64,000 nucleotides of DNA from CAVVNP01 sp963800235 (GCA_963800235.1 CAWDAD010000004.1:248001-312000); one strand, 5' to 3'; positions 1-9,234 are shown, numbered from the stretch's first letter. Translations and numbers: made by a program. Notes: generated from the sequence alone by a model not told the origin.

Positions 1-996
1 GGCAACGACGTGGTCAACGCCCTCGAGACGGTGTACTTCAACCGGGACGCGCCGTCGAAGGGCGGTCAGCCCAAGACCGGGGTCGAGAAGCAGGCGGCCC
101 CCAAGGCCTTCCCAGGCCAGTCCGGCACCACCTCGGCCACCCCGACGACCGTGCCGCACCTGCCGCCCCCCGCCCCGGTCGTGCTGGCCACCTCGACGGG
201 GGTCTCCGGCGAGGGCCAGTGGCAGCCGACCGGCCCGCTGGTCGACGGCCAGCCGGCCATCTACTTCACCGCCGTCCGCCCGGACTCGGAGTACACGAGC
301 ATCCTCGTCAGCCTCGTGTACATGGACACCAAGCTGCTGCGGGTCAACCTGATGCCCGGCAGCGAGGAGCCCGGCGGCCAGTTCGTGACCCCGCCGGTGA
401 TCGACGGCGCCAACCTGTCGAAGGTGGTCGCCGGCTTCAACAGCGGGTTCCGCTTCAACGACGGCGCCGGCGGCTTCTACCTCGAGGGGCGCCAGGCCGT
501 GCCCCTGCAGGATGGCAAGGCGTCCATCGTGATCTACAAGGACGGCCGGGTCGACATCGGCCAGTGGGGGCGTGACGTCTCCCTGACGCCCGACGTGGAG
601 TCGGTGCGCCAGAACCTGGTGCTGCTCGTCGACGGCGGCAAGAAGGTGCCGAACCTGAACCCCGACGACACCTCGGTGTGGGGCAACACGTTGAACGGGC
701 GGGTGCTCGTCCCACGGTCGGGGGTGTGCGTCGACCGCAACGGCGCGCTCATCTACGTCGCCGGGCCGGGCCTCAAGATCACCAACCTGGCCGACACCAT
801 GGAGCGGGCCGGCTGCGTGCGGGGCATGGAGCTCGACATCAACTACGAGTGGGTCACCTTCAACCTGTTCGACCACACCAACCCGGCCGACCCCTCGCAG
901 GTCACCGGCCGGCCGCTGTTCCAGGAGCAGCAGGCGCCGCCGTCGCGGTACCTGAGCGCGAACGCCCGCGACTTCTTCATGGTCTCGGTCCGCTAG
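1..996 (+). CDS. Phosphodiester glycosidase (NAGPA)-domain protein, 5' partial
   Basis: The reading frame is open from the first base, so the N-terminus lies outside the window; a GTG at 10 is only an internal candidate. A Pro/Thr-rich linker (about residues 15-60) precedes a domain resembling the phosphodiester glycosidase family (PF09992): KVVAGFNSGF, GGFYLEG, a central LLVDGG and a C-terminal RGMELDINYEW segment that fits the family's conserved Asp-containing core. Such proteins in Gram-positives are usually secreted or membrane anchored and are thought to act on cell-surface glycan phosphodiesters. The linker suggests an exported protein whose anchor is upstream. Family call is fairly sure; the substrate is unknown. 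It ends convergently with the TetR gene. Confidence 0.75.
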   Translation, partial: GNDVVNALETVYFNRDAPSKGGQPKTGVEKQAAPKAFPGQSGTTSATPTTVPHLPPPAPVVLATSTGVSGEGQWQPTGPLVDGQPAIYFTAVRPDSEYTSILVSLVYMDTKLLRVNLMPGSEEPGGQFVTPPVIDGANLSKVVAGFNSGFRFNDGAGGFYLEGRQAVPLQDGKASIVIYKDGRVDIGQWGRDVSLTPDVESVRQNLVLLVDGGKKVPNLNPDDTSVWGNTLNGRVLVPRSGVCVDRNGALIYVAGPGLKITNLADTMERAGCVRGMELDINYEWVTFNLFDHTNPADPSQVTGRPLFQEQQAPPSRYLSANARDFFMVSVR

Positions 997-1023
997 CTGT
1001 GACGAGCCGCCGGCGCGGTCCCG

Positions 1024-1047
1024 GCGACCGCCACGCCGCCCGGTCGC
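1024..1047. terminator. Hairpin between convergent genes
   Basis: GCGACCG at 1024-1030 pairs with CGGTCGC at 1041-1047 in the 63-bp gap between two convergent genes. There is no U-tract, but high-GC actinobacterial terminators often lack one. A bidirectional terminator role is inferred from position only. Confidence 0.35.
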
Positions 1048-1059
1048 GGTCCGGGTCGG

Positions 1060-1734
1060 TCAGCGGCCGAGCAGGCCGTGGAGGCTGAAGCTGACCGCCA
1101 GGTCGGCGATCTCCTGCTCCTCGCCGGCGCGGAGACCTCGGCTGACGAGCTGCGCGATCACGCCGACCACCGCATGGGCGAGGAGCAGCGGGTCGGCGTC
1201 GGGCACCTCGCCCTCGGCGATGGCGTCCTTCACGTGGCGGGCGACGTCGGCGACGGCCACGTCCTCGCCCTTGCGCAGCGCCGGGGCGAACCGCTCCTCG
1301 GTCGCGGCGAAGCGGACGAGGGTCTCGAGCTCGGGGTGCTCGCCGTACCAGCGGATGGACGCCCGGATGCCCCGCTCGATGCGCTCGATGGGCGTCGGGG
1401 CGTCGGCGATGGCCGCCTCCTGGCAACGCCGCAGGTCGCGCTGGGCGTCGCGGAGGATCTCGCGGAAGAACTCCTCCTTGGAGGAGAAGTACCAGTAGAA
1501 GACGCCCTTGCCCACGCCCAGTCCACCCACGATCTCGGCCACCGAGGTCGGGTGGTAGCCGTTCTCGGCGAACCGGACGGTGCCGTAGGCGAGGAGCTGC
1601 TCCTTGCGCTCCTGGCCCCGGGTCGTGAAGCGACGCACGAGCTCATCTTGTCCCAGCTCGGCCGTGTTGTCCGACGGCGCGTCATCGGGCGCCGCCCTGT
1701 CGGGCGGCGCTGGCTTCGCCATGACGGGTGTCAT
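1060..1734 (-). CDS. TetR/AcrR family transcriptional regulator
   Basis: A 224-aa protein with a TetR-type N-terminal helix-turn-helix (about residues 42-90: RKEQLLAYG, TSVAEIVGG, GKGVFYWYF) and an all-helical C-terminal ligand/dimer domain. It would bind operator DNA as a dimer; the ligand is not predictable. The ATG at 1734 and a second one at 1722 both lie inside repeat family A, so the first ~20 residues (MTPVMAKPAPP...) are repeat-derived and low complexity. A GTG at about 1641, just before the conserved domain, could be the ancestral start. It is divergent from the ACT-domain gene across a structured 160-bp region. Confidence 0.8.
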   Translation of the reverse strand: MTPVMAKPAPPDRAAPDDAPSDNTAELGQDELVRRFTTRGQERKEQLLAYGTVRFAENGYHPTSVAEIVGGLGVGKGVFYWYFSSKEEFFREILRDAQRDLRRCQEAAIADAPTPIERIERGIRASIRWYGEHPELETLVRFAATEERFAPALRKGEDVAVADVARHVKDAIAEGEVPDADPLLLAHAVVGVIAQLVSRGLRAGEEQEIADLAVSFSLHGLLGR

Positions 1735-1831
1735 CGTCGGTCCTGCTCCGCCTGGCGGCTGCGCAGCCTGGCAAAGGGGCGGGAACTTGTCGCAGATGTG
1801 CGGCCCAGAGCCCTGCAAGTGCGACAAGTTC
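1686..1831 (+). repeat. Structured palindromic repeat, family A, copy 1
   Basis: A composite of short inverted repeats: GCCGCCC/GGGCGGC (1691-1708), ATGAC/GTCAT around 1721-1734, CCGCC/GGCGG near 1748-1758, and 12-bp arms GAACTTGTCGCA (1783-1794) / TGCGACAAGTTC (1820-1831). The same modules recur in the same order at 5304-5503. It sits between the divergent TetR and ACT genes and supplies the TetR start codon. It resembles a REP/BIME or MITE-like element; no transposase is nearby. Function unknown. Confidence 0.7.
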
Positions 1832-1882
1832 GGTGCAACAGAGCGGTCGTGCTCGAGAAACGTGGTGTTCACACGGCGCCCG

Positions 1883-1888
1883 TAGCGT
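1883..1888 (+). promoter_or_regulatory. -10 hexamer of a leaderless promoter (ACT-domain gene)
   Basis: TAGCGT lies 7 nt before the ATG at 1896, so transcription should begin at or next to the start codon. There is no Shine-Dalgarno sequence. Confidence 0.6.
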
Positions 1889-1895
1889 TGCGCCG

Positions 1896-2600
1896 ATGGA
1901 GACCTATGCAGTGCGGTTGTGGCTCCCCGACCGCCCGGGAGCGCTGGGCTCGGTGGCCAGCCGGGTCGGTGCGGTGCGGGGCAGCGTGGTCGGGATCGAG
2001 ATCCTGGAGACGGGCGAGGGCATGGCCATCGACGAGCTGGTGGTCCAGCTGCCGCAGGCGGCGCTGGTCGACCTGCTGGTGAGCGAGGTCGAGGAGGTCG
2101 ACGGTGTCCGGGTCGAGGAGGTGCGCTCGCTCGGCCAGGACGTCCACGATCCCCGGCTCGACGCCCTCGAGACCGCCGCCCGGCTGGTCGGCGCCAGCGA
2201 CCCCGAGGAGCTGCTGGCCTCGCTGTGCGAGCACGCCGGCCGCAGCCTCGGCTCCGAGTGGATCGCGGTGGTGCGCCTCGTCGACGGCGAGGTCCGCCAC
2301 GGGGCCGGGCCGGTGCCGCCGTCGGCGTGGCTGCGAGCCTTCCTCGCCGGGAGCCGGGCCGGGGCCGGCCCCGCGGAGCTCGTCGAGCGGGACACCGACG
2401 ACGTGGTGTGGGCGCCGCTCCCTTCCGCCGGCCTGGCGGTGGTCGCCGGCCGTGACGGGTCGCCGTACCGGGCACGGGAGCGGCGCCAGCTGAGCGCGCT
2501 GGCCCGCATCGTCGACACCCGGTTTCGGAACCTGACCCAGCTGCGGTCCTGGATGGTCCACCCGTCGGTCACCGCCGGCAGCGAGGAGCGGCCGGCCTGA
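1896..2600 (+). CDS. ACT-domain-containing protein
   Basis: A 234-aa protein. Residues about 3-75 (YAVRLWLPDRPGALGSVASRVG...) match an ACT fold: a beta strand followed by the DRPGALG turn typical of amino-acid-binding regulatory domains. The remainder (about 95-220) has a GAF-like look (LGSEWIAVVRLVDGEV, VVWAPLPSAGLAVVAGRDG) and may be a small sensory domain. No catalytic domain is visible, so a regulatory or sensor role is inferred. The ATG at 1896 is chosen because a TANNNT hexamer sits 7 nt upstream. Confidence 0.75.
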   Translation: METYAVRLWLPDRPGALGSVASRVGAVRGSVVGIEILETGEGMAIDELVVQLPQAALVDLLVSEVEEVDGVRVEEVRSLGQDVHDPRLDALETAARLVGASDPEELLASLCEHAGRSLGSEWIAVVRLVDGEVRHGAGPVPPSAWLRAFLAGSRAGAGPAELVERDTDDVVWAPLPSAGLAVVAGRDGSPYRARERRQLSALARIVDTRFRNLTQLRSWMVHPSVTAGSEERPA

Positions 2601-2633
2601 GCGTGGCGTGACCGGGGTGGCGCGACTCCCGAC

Positions 2634-2657
2634 CCGATCGGCCTGGCGTTCGATCGG
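2634..2657. terminator. Hairpin between convergent genes
   Basis: CCGATCG at 2634-2640 pairs with CGATCGG at 2651-2657, in the gap between the ACT gene and the glycerol kinase gene that end towards each other. A bidirectional terminator is plausible. Confidence 0.4.
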
Positions 2658-2666
2658 ACCGGTCGG

Positions 2667-4155
2667 TCAGTCCTCGGTCGCCCAGCCCCGGCTGCGCTCG
2701 ACGGCCCGCAGCCATCCCTGGTGGGCGGCGTCGGCGGCGCTGCGGTCGTCGGCCGGCTCCGCCCGGGTGCCGAGGGTCCACAGGCCGGCCAGCTCCTCGG
2801 TCGACCCCCACACCCCTTCGGCCAGCCCGGCCAGGTAGGCGGCTCCCAGCGCGGTGGTCTCCTGGTTGGCCGGGCGGGCGACGTCGACGCCCAGCTGGTC
2901 GGCCTGGAGCTGCAGCAGCAGGTCCATGGCCGAGGCGCCGCCGTCGACCCGCAGCTCGGTGACCTCACGGCCCGAGGCGGCAGCCATGGCCTCGACCACG
3001 TCGCGGGTCTGGTACGCCATCGCCTCGACCACCGCCCGGGCCAGATGGGCCCGGGTCGTCCCCCGCGTGATGCCGAGCACGGCCCCCCGGGCGTAGGGGT
3101 CCCACCAGGGGCTGCCGAGGCCGGTGAAGGCCGGCACCAGGTACACGCCGCCGGTGTCGTCCACGGTCGCGGCCAGCGGTCCGGTCTCCTCGGCCGCCTC
3201 GATGACCCCGAGCCCGTCGCGCAGCCACTGCACCGCCGAGCCGGTGGCGAAGATGGCGCCCTCGTAGGCGTAGTCGGTCCTCGACCCCCCGTCGGCGCCG
3301 ATCGTCCAGGCCACCGTGGTGAGGAGCCCCTCGACGGGGTCGGGGCAGGCCTGCCCGACGTTCATCAGCACGAAGCTGCCGGTGCCGTAGGTGTTCTTGG
3401 TCATGCCCGACTCGAAGCACGCCTGGCCGAACAGGGCGGCCTGCTGGTCGCCGGCGATCCCGCTGATCGGGATGCCGCTCGGGAGCTCGCCGTCGCCGGA
3501 CGTCGTGCCGAACCGCCCGCTGGTGGGTCGCACCTCCGGCAGCCACGCCGGGTCGACCGAGAACAGCTCGCACAGCTCCTCGGACCACACCAGGTCGCGG
3601 ATGTCGAAGAGCATGGTGCGGCTGGCGTTCGACACCTCGGTGGCGTGGACCCGCCCGCCGGTCAGCTTCCAGAGCAGCCAGGCGTCGATGGTGCCGACCG
3701 CGACGTCGCCGCTGCGCTGCACCCCGCCGGCGGTGAACAGCCACTCGATCTTGGACGCCGAGAAGTACGGGTCGAGCACCAGCCCCGTCGCCGGGCGGAC
3801 GAGGTCGAGGGCGCCCTGCTCGCGCAGCTCGTCGCAGCGCCGGGCGGTGCGCCGGTCCTGCCACACGATGGCCCGGTGGAGCGGCTCGCCGGTGCGGCGG
3901 TCCCAGGCGACGACGGTCTCGCGCTGGTCGGTGATCCCGATGGCCGCGACCGCCTGGCCCAGGTCGGCGATGAGCCGGTCGGTGACCGCGGCCACCGACG
4001 GACCAGATCTCCTCGGCGTCGTGCTCGACCCACCCCGGCCGGGGGAAGTGCTGGGTGAACTCCTGGTACCGGTAGCCGAGGGGGACGCCCGCCTCGTCGA
4101 CGGCGAAGGCTCGGACCCCGGTCGTGCCGGCGTCGATGGCGATCACGACGGCCAT
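2667..4155 (-). pseudogene. glpK: Glycerol kinase, interrupted by one frameshift
   Basis: It would phosphorylate glycerol to sn-glycerol-3-phosphate with ATP. The N-terminus (MAVVIAIDAGTTGVRAF, then WVEHDAEEIWS) is in one frame from the ATG at 4155. From about 4000 the rest (VAAVTDRLIADLG..., WQDRRTA, GIAGDQQAALFGQ, YGTGSF, VDGGAS) continues in another frame to 2667. Removing one G in the GTCGGTGG stretch near 3995-4003 restores a full-length ~495-aa FGGY kinase. All later motifs are intact and undecayed, so a sequencing indel or very recent mutation is likelier than an old pseudogene. It is divergent from phosphofructokinase. A second FGGY kinase lies at 13743 and a GlpD at 19625. Confidence 0.8.
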
Positions 4156-4164
4156 GGGGTCGAC

Positions 4165-4170
4165 ACCGTA
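4165..4170 (-). promoter_or_regulatory. -10 hexamer upstream of glycerol kinase
   Basis: On the minus strand TACGGT lies 9 nt before the ATG at 4155. The spacing is slightly longer than the usual 6-8 nt here, so the transcript may carry one or two leader bases. Confidence 0.45.
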
Positions 4171-4233
4171 GCGGTGGGCCCTCGGCGGGCCCGTCGAACC
4201 GCCGGTCGGTCCGGGCGCCCGCGGGCGAGTCGG

Positions 4234-4239
4234 TAGCGT
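4234..4239 (+). promoter_or_regulatory. -10 hexamer upstream of phosphofructokinase
   Basis: TAGCGT lies 31 nt before the ATG at 4271. Unlike most promoters in this window it is followed by a short leader carrying a strong ribosome-binding site (AGGAGG at about 4260-4265). Confidence 0.45.
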
Positions 4240-4270
4240 CCGGGGGGTCAGTCCACGGCAGGAGGTTCAG

Positions 4271-5303
4271 ATGCGGATCGGCATGCTCACCGGAGGCGGC
4301 GACTGCCCCGGCCTCAACGCGGTGATGCGCGCCGTGGTCCGGAAGGCCGACCACAGCTGGGGCGACGAGATCGTGGGCTTCCGCGACGGCTGGCGCGGCG
4401 TGATCGAGGGCGGGACCATGCGGCTCGACGTCGAGGCTCATGCGCGGCACCCTCCCGCGGGGCGGCACCATCCTCGGCTCGTCGCGCACCAACCCGTTCA
4501 AGGTCGACGGGGGCGTCGAGCGCTGCCTCGACTCGCTCGACCGGCTCGACATCGACGCCCTCATCGCCATCGGCGGCGAGGACACGCTCGGCGTCGCCGC
4601 CAAGCTCTACGACCGTGGCGTCCAGGTGGTGGGGGTGCCGAAGACCATCGACAACGACCTGTCGGCCACCGAGCTGACCTTCGGCTTCGACACCGCGGTG
4701 CAGATCTGCGTCGACGCCATCGACCGGCTGCACACCACCGCCGAGTCCCACGACCGGGTGATGGTGGTCGAGGTGATGGGACGCCACGCCGGCCACATCG
4801 CCACCTGGGCCGGCATCGCCGGCGGGGCCACCATGATCCTCGTCCCCGAGGAGCCCTTCGACATCGAGGCCGTGTGCGAGGCCATCACCGCCCGCCACGC
4901 CCAGGGCCGCTTCGCCTCGATCGTGGTGGTGGCCGAAGGGGCGTCGCCCAAGGCGGGCACGCTCGAGCTCCAGTCCGGCAAGAAGGACCAGTTCGGACAC
5001 GTCCAGCTCGGGGGCATCGGCAACGTGGTCGCCGACGAGATCAAGTCCCGCACCGGCTTCGACACGCGGGTCACGATCCTGGGCCACATCCAGCGGGGCG
5101 GCACGCCGACCGCCTTCGACCGGGTGCTGGCCACCCGCTTCGGCATCGCCGCCATCGAGGCGGTGCACGACGAGGCCTACGGCCAGATGGTCGCCCTCCA
5201 GGCCGGCGAGATCGTCCGGGTGCCGCTCGCCGAGGCGGTCGGCCAGCTCAAGCTCGTCGATCCGCAGCTCTACCACGGCGTCGGCGAGGTCTTCTTCCAT
5301 TAG
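4271..5303 (+). pseudogene. pfkA: 6-phosphofructokinase (PPi-type motifs), interrupted by one frameshift
   Basis: A glycolytic enzyme phosphorylating fructose-6-phosphate. The frame from 4271 gives the N-terminal GGGDCPGLNAVMRAVV and about 55 residues. Near 4436-4440 one extra base (probably C4439) shifts it, and RGTLPRGGTILGSSRTNPF through to the stop at 5303 is in a second frame. The join gives a normal ~343-aa protein. GGEDT in place of the ATP-type GGDGS, and PKTIDND in place of PGTIDND, are the substitutions known from pyrophosphate-dependent or mixed actinobacterial enzymes, so PPi may be the donor. All other motifs are intact, favouring a sequencing error. RBS AGGAGG precedes the start. 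Repeat A copy 2 begins directly after the stop. Confidence 0.8.
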
Positions 5304-5503
5304 ATGGGCGCCGCCCGACGGGCGGCGCTGGCTTCGCCATGATGGGTGTCATCGTCGGTGCTGCTTCGCCTGGCGGCTGCGCAGCGTCATGGGCGCCGCC
5401 CGACGGGCGGCGCTGGCTTCGCCATGATGGGTGTCATCGGGCGCGCAAGGGTCGGAACTTGTCGCAGTTGTGCGGGCCAGAGGCCGGCAAGTGCGACGAG
5501 TTC
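5304..5503 (+). repeat. Structured palindromic repeat, family A, copy 2 (internally duplicated)
   Basis: It begins at the base after the phosphofructokinase stop. A 51-bp unit at 5304-5354 (GCCGCCC-GAC-GGGCGGC hairpin plus ATGA/TCAT palindrome) is repeated exactly at 5389-5439. The CCGCC/GGCGG module lies between them, and the long-arm hairpin AACTTGTCGCA (5456-5466) / TGCGACGAGTT (5492-5502, one mismatch) closes the element. Module order matches copy 1 at 1686-1831. It lies between convergent genes, so it may also terminate transcription. Confidence 0.7.
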
Positions 5504-5537
5504 GGTGGGCGGCAGGTGCTCGCGATGGGCGCGTGCG

Positions 5538-6137
5538 TCAGCCGGGGTTGAGGGGGGGCTTGTAGTCGCTGGCGGTGACGACGGGGAGGTTGCCCTCGTC
5601 GGTGGGGGCGTCGATGGGCTGGCCGTCGATCTGGAAGCGGACTCGGTCGAACCCGAGGCCCTTGGCGGTCAGCACCATCTGGGCGTAGGAGGCCTTGGCG
5701 CCGTTGCCGGTGACCAGGCTGATCTGCGGGCCGAGGTCGACGAGCAGCGAGCCGTCGTCGAGCTTCTGAGCCCGGTGCAGGGTGACGTTGACCGGGATCG
5801 ACGTGCTGAGCCCCTGGGCGACCTGCGACTGGCTCGGGCCCGCCAGCAGCAGCTCGAAGACCGCCTGGGCGGTCGGGGTCGTCGACGTCGTGGTGGTGAC
5901 CGAGGTCAGGTGGTCGTCGTTGAGGAAGTAGAGATCGACCTCGTTCGGGTTCGACCCCTGCGGCGGGGTCGTCACGGTCGCGTTGGTGTCGAGGAGGGTC
6001 AGGGCGTCCCTGGGCAGCGCCCGCGGGTTGCGGTCGTCGGAGAGGCTGCAGGCGGCGGCCGCGGCCAGCAGCAGCACGACCAGGCCGGCGGCCACCGCCC
6101 GGGTGCGGGCGCTGGCCTGTCGGGGGGTGGGATCCAT
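5538..6137 (-). CDS. GerMN-domain lipoprotein (LpqB-like, short)
   Basis: A 199-aa exported lipoprotein: the N-terminal hydrophobic segment VAAGLVVLLLAAAAAC ends in a lipobox with Cys30. The rest resembles a GerMN domain (EVDLYFLNDDHL..., AVFELLLAGPS, SLLVDLG, YAQMVLTAKGLGFDRVRFQIDG). Its ATG overlaps the TGA of the histidine kinase (TGATG), indicating translational coupling. The gene order response regulator, sensor kinase, GerMN lipoprotein is that of mtrA-mtrB-lpqB in mycobacteria, where LpqB modulates the sensor. This version is much shorter than LpqB, keeping only one GerMN-like module, so the analogy is inferred from context. Confidence 0.75.
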   Translation of the reverse strand: MDPTPRQASARTRAVAAGLVVLLLAAAAACSLSDDRNPRALPRDALTLLDTNATVTTPPQGSNPNEVDLYFLNDDHLTSVTTTTSTTPTAQAVFELLLAGPSQSQVAQGLSTSIPVNVTLHRAQKLDDGSLLVDLGPQISLVTGNGAKASYAQMVLTAKGLGFDRVRFQIDGQPIDAPTDEGNLPVVTASDYKPPLNPG

Positions 6138-7633
6138 CAGACCAAGGCCTCCTCGCGCTCCTCGTCGGACCACGACACCGGCAGCTCGAAGACGAACCGG
6201 GCGCCCTCGCTGCCGTCGGGCGGGTCCTCGACCCAGACCCGCCCGTGGTGGAGCCGGACGTGCTCGGCCACCAGGGACAGCCCGAGCCCCATGCCCTCGC
6301 TGCCGCTGCCCCGCCGGCTGGCGCCGAGGCCACGGGAGAACCGGTCGAAGACCAGCGAGCGCTCCTCCTCGGGCACGCCGGGCCCGCTGTCCTGGACGGC
6401 CAGCCGGACGCCGTGGTCGACCTTCTCGATCGACACCTTGGTGGCGCCGCCCCCGTACTTCTCGGCGTTGTCGAGCAGGTTGGCGATCACCCGGACGATG
6501 CGTCGCTTGTCGGCCCGGATGATGACCCCGGCCAGGTCCGAGTCGAGCTCGACCGGGACGTCCCGGCTGGTCGACCAGGAGACCGCCTGCATGACCAGCT
6601 CGGCCAGCCGCACGTCGTCGAGCTCGAGCCGGGCGGCGCCGGCGTCGAAGCGGGAGATCTCGAGCAGGTCCTCGACCAGCTGCTTGAACCGGGCGACGTC
6701 GGCCACCATCAGGTCGACCGCGGCCTGGGCCGAGGCGTCGGGCATCTCGTCCCGCCGGGCGGCGAGCACCTCGATCGAGGCCGACAGCGTCATCAGCGGC
6801 GAGCGCAGCTCGTGGCTCACGTCGGACGCGAACCGCCCGTCGCGCTCGATCCGTTGCGACAGCGCCTCGACCATGTCGTTGAACGAGGTGACCAGCGCGC
6901 CGATGTCGGGGTCGTGGGTCGCGCCCAGGCGGGTCTCGAGCTGGCCGCCGGCGATGGCCTCGGCGGCCAGGCTCACGTCGAGCAGCGGGCGGAGGGTGCG
7001 TCGGCTCACCCACCAGCCGAGGGCGGCACCGGTGAGGGTGGTCGCCGCCGCCGCGCCGAGCAGCGACAGGGTGAGGGCGTTGATGGTCGATTGCAGCTCC
7101 TCGAACGACACGATCTCGAAGTAGGAGGCGGTCGTCCCGTCGACGTTCAGCGGGACGCCGACCGCCAGCTCCGGGTTCCCCTGGGCGTCGTGGTAGCTGA
7201 TCCGGGCGGGTCGGCTCTGGTCGACGACCCGGTCACGCAGCGACATCGGGAGGCTCGACTCGCCGAACTGCGTCTGGTTGCTGACCCACAGCGGCGAGCC
7301 GTTCACCAGGATCCGCAGCACGGGGCGCACGCCGCTCGGCTGGCCGACCGAGCTGAGCCGGTCCCGCAGGGTGGTCTGCAGCTTGGCCTTGTCGGCGATG
7401 CCGTTGGTCTGCGACGAGCCCACGTCGGCGGCCAGCGACTGGCGGATGTACCGGGCGTTCAGCAGCGCGGTCCGGGTCGCCGAGCTCTCCCGCTGGTTGA
7501 CGAGGTTGGTGCGGGTGAGGGCGAGGGTCACGGCGGCGAGGAAGGACGAGAGGACCAGCGCGCTGAGCGCGAAGGTCAGCGTCAGCCGGTTGCGGAGGCC
7601 GAGGTGGGAGGGGCGGAGCGAGAACCGGGCCAC
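6137..7633 (-). CDS. mtrB: Sensor histidine kinase, MtrB-like
   Basis: A 498-aa membrane kinase: TM1 at about residues 17-39, a ~145-residue extracytoplasmic sensor region, TM2 at about 187-210, a HAMP linker, then HisKA with SDVSHELRSP (phospho-acceptor His274) and HATPase_c with the N box (NLLDNAEKYG), G1 (DSGPGVP) and G2 (GMGLGLSL). It should autophosphorylate and pass phosphate to the response regulator ending 9 nt upstream at 7643. MtrB is suggested by the downstream GerMN lipoprotein; homology to other extracytoplasmic-sensing kinases cannot be excluded. MtrAB in actinobacteria controls cell division and envelope genes. Confidence 0.85.
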   Translation of the reverse strand: MARFSLRPSHLGLRNRLTLTFALSALVLSSFLAAVTLALTRTNLVNQRESSATRTALLNARYIRQSLAADVGSSQTNGIADKAKLQTTLRDRLSSVGQPSGVRPVLRILVNGSPLWVSNQTQFGESSLPMSLRDRVVDQSRPARISYHDAQGNPELAVGVPLNVDGTTASYFEIVSFEELQSTINALTLSLLGAAAATTLTGAALGWWVSRRTLRPLLDVSLAAEAIAGGQLETRLGATHDPDIGALVTSFNDMVEALSQRIERDGRFASDVSHELRSPLMTLSASIEVLAARRDEMPDASAQAAVDLMVADVARFKQLVEDLLEISRFDAGAARLELDDVRLAELVMQAVSWSTSRDVPVELDSDLAGVIIRADKRRIVRVIANLLDNAEKYGGGATKVSIEKVDHGVRLAVQDSGPGVPEEERSLVFDRFSRGLGASRRGSGSEGMGLGLSLVAEHVRLHHGRVWVEDPPDGSEGARFVFELPVSWSDEEREEALV

Positions 7634-7642
7634 GGGGGTCGG

Positions 7643-8323
<681 letters not shown>

Positions 8324-8330
8324 CGGGCGG

Positions 8331-8336
8331 ATGCTA
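8331..8336 (-). promoter_or_regulatory. -10 hexamer, leaderless promoter of the mtrA-like operon
   Basis: Minus-strand TAGCAT with 7 nt to the ATG at 8323. Confidence 0.6.
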
Positions 8337-8348
8337 CCGGTCGACCGC

Positions 8349-9182
8349 TCAGGCCCCGGCGGCGCCGCTGACCTCGAGCAGGTCCCGCAGCTGGCGGTGG
8401 ACCCCCGGTGCCGCCGCCAGGGTGAAGGCGGACGGGTCGTCGTCGCCGTCGAGACCGGTCACCAGGGCGCCGGCCTCGGCCGCGATCAGCGCCCCGGCCG
8501 CCCAGTCCCACGGCTTCAGCCCCCGCTCGTAGAAGGCGTCGACCCGGCCGCACGCCACCGCGCACAGGTCGGTCGCGGCTGCGCCGATCCGACGGATGTC
8601 ACGCACCGCCGGGAGCACCCGGGTCAGCACCTCGGCTTGCCGACGGCGCCGCTCGGGCTCGTAGGAGAACCCCGTCGCGACGAGGGCCAGGCCGAGGTCG
8701 GTCTCCTCGGTGCAGCGGATCGGCTCGTCGTTGCGGGTGGCGCCCGAGCCCCGCCGGGCCGCGAACACGTCGCCGTGCAGCGGGTCGACCACCACGCCGG
8801 CCACGACCTCACCGCCGACCTCGGCCGCCACCGACACGTTGAAGCCGGGCAGGCCGTACAGGAAGTTGGTGGTGCCGTCGATGGGGTCGATCCACCAGGT
8901 GACCCCACTGGTGCCGTCGTGGTCGGCGCCCTCCTCGCCCCGCACCGCGTCGCCGGGCCGGGCGGCGAGCAGCCCCTCGACCAGGAACCGCTCGGTGGCC
9001 CGGTCGCTCTCGGTCACCACGTCGGTGGCCGAGGTCTTGGTCTCGACCCCCTGCCGGGTCCGCTGCGTGGCCTCGACCAGCCGATGACCCGCCTCGACCG
9101 CCAGCGAGCGGGCGAGCGCCAGCAGCGCAGCGGGATCGGCCGGGCGGCGGTCGGCGGCGCGGTGGTCGGCAGGATCGGTCAT
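8349..9182 (-). CDS. Inositol monophosphatase family protein
   Basis: A 277-aa member of the Mg-dependent, Li-sensitive phosphatase fold. Metal-binding motifs are visible: EEG near residue 80, DPIDGTTNFLYGLP at about 98-111 and WDWAAGALIAAEAGA near 222-236. Candidate substrates are inositol-1-phosphate, histidinol-phosphate or another sugar phosphate; the sequence does not decide. It is divergent from threonine aldolase with only 65 bp between the start codons. A TACGCT hexamer (9194-9199) lies 11 nt upstream of the ATG. Confidence 0.85.
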   Translation of the reverse strand: MTDPADHRAADRRPADPAALLALARSLAVEAGHRLVEATQRTRQGVETKTSATDVVTESDRATERFLVEGLLAARPGDAVRGEEGADHDGTSGVTWWIDPIDGTTNFLYGLPGFNVSVAAEVGGEVVAGVVVDPLHGDVFAARRGSGATRNDEPIRCTEETDLGLALVATGFSYEPERRRRQAEVLTRVLPAVRDIRRIGAAATDLCAVACGRVDAFYERGLKPWDWAAGALIAAEAGALVTGLDGDDDPSAFTLAAAPGVHRQLRDLLEVSGAAGA

Positions 9183-9193
9183 GGCCAGCGGGG

Positions 9194-9199
9194 AGCGTA
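9194..9199 (-). promoter_or_regulatory. -10 hexamer of the inositol-phosphatase-like gene
   Basis: Minus-strand TACGCT 11 nt before the ATG at 9182. With the hexamer at 9235 on the other strand it forms a compact back-to-back promoter pair. Confidence 0.45.
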
Positions 9200-9234
9200 G
9201 GGGAGCGGGCCGCCGGCTCGGTGCGGCCGCTCGG

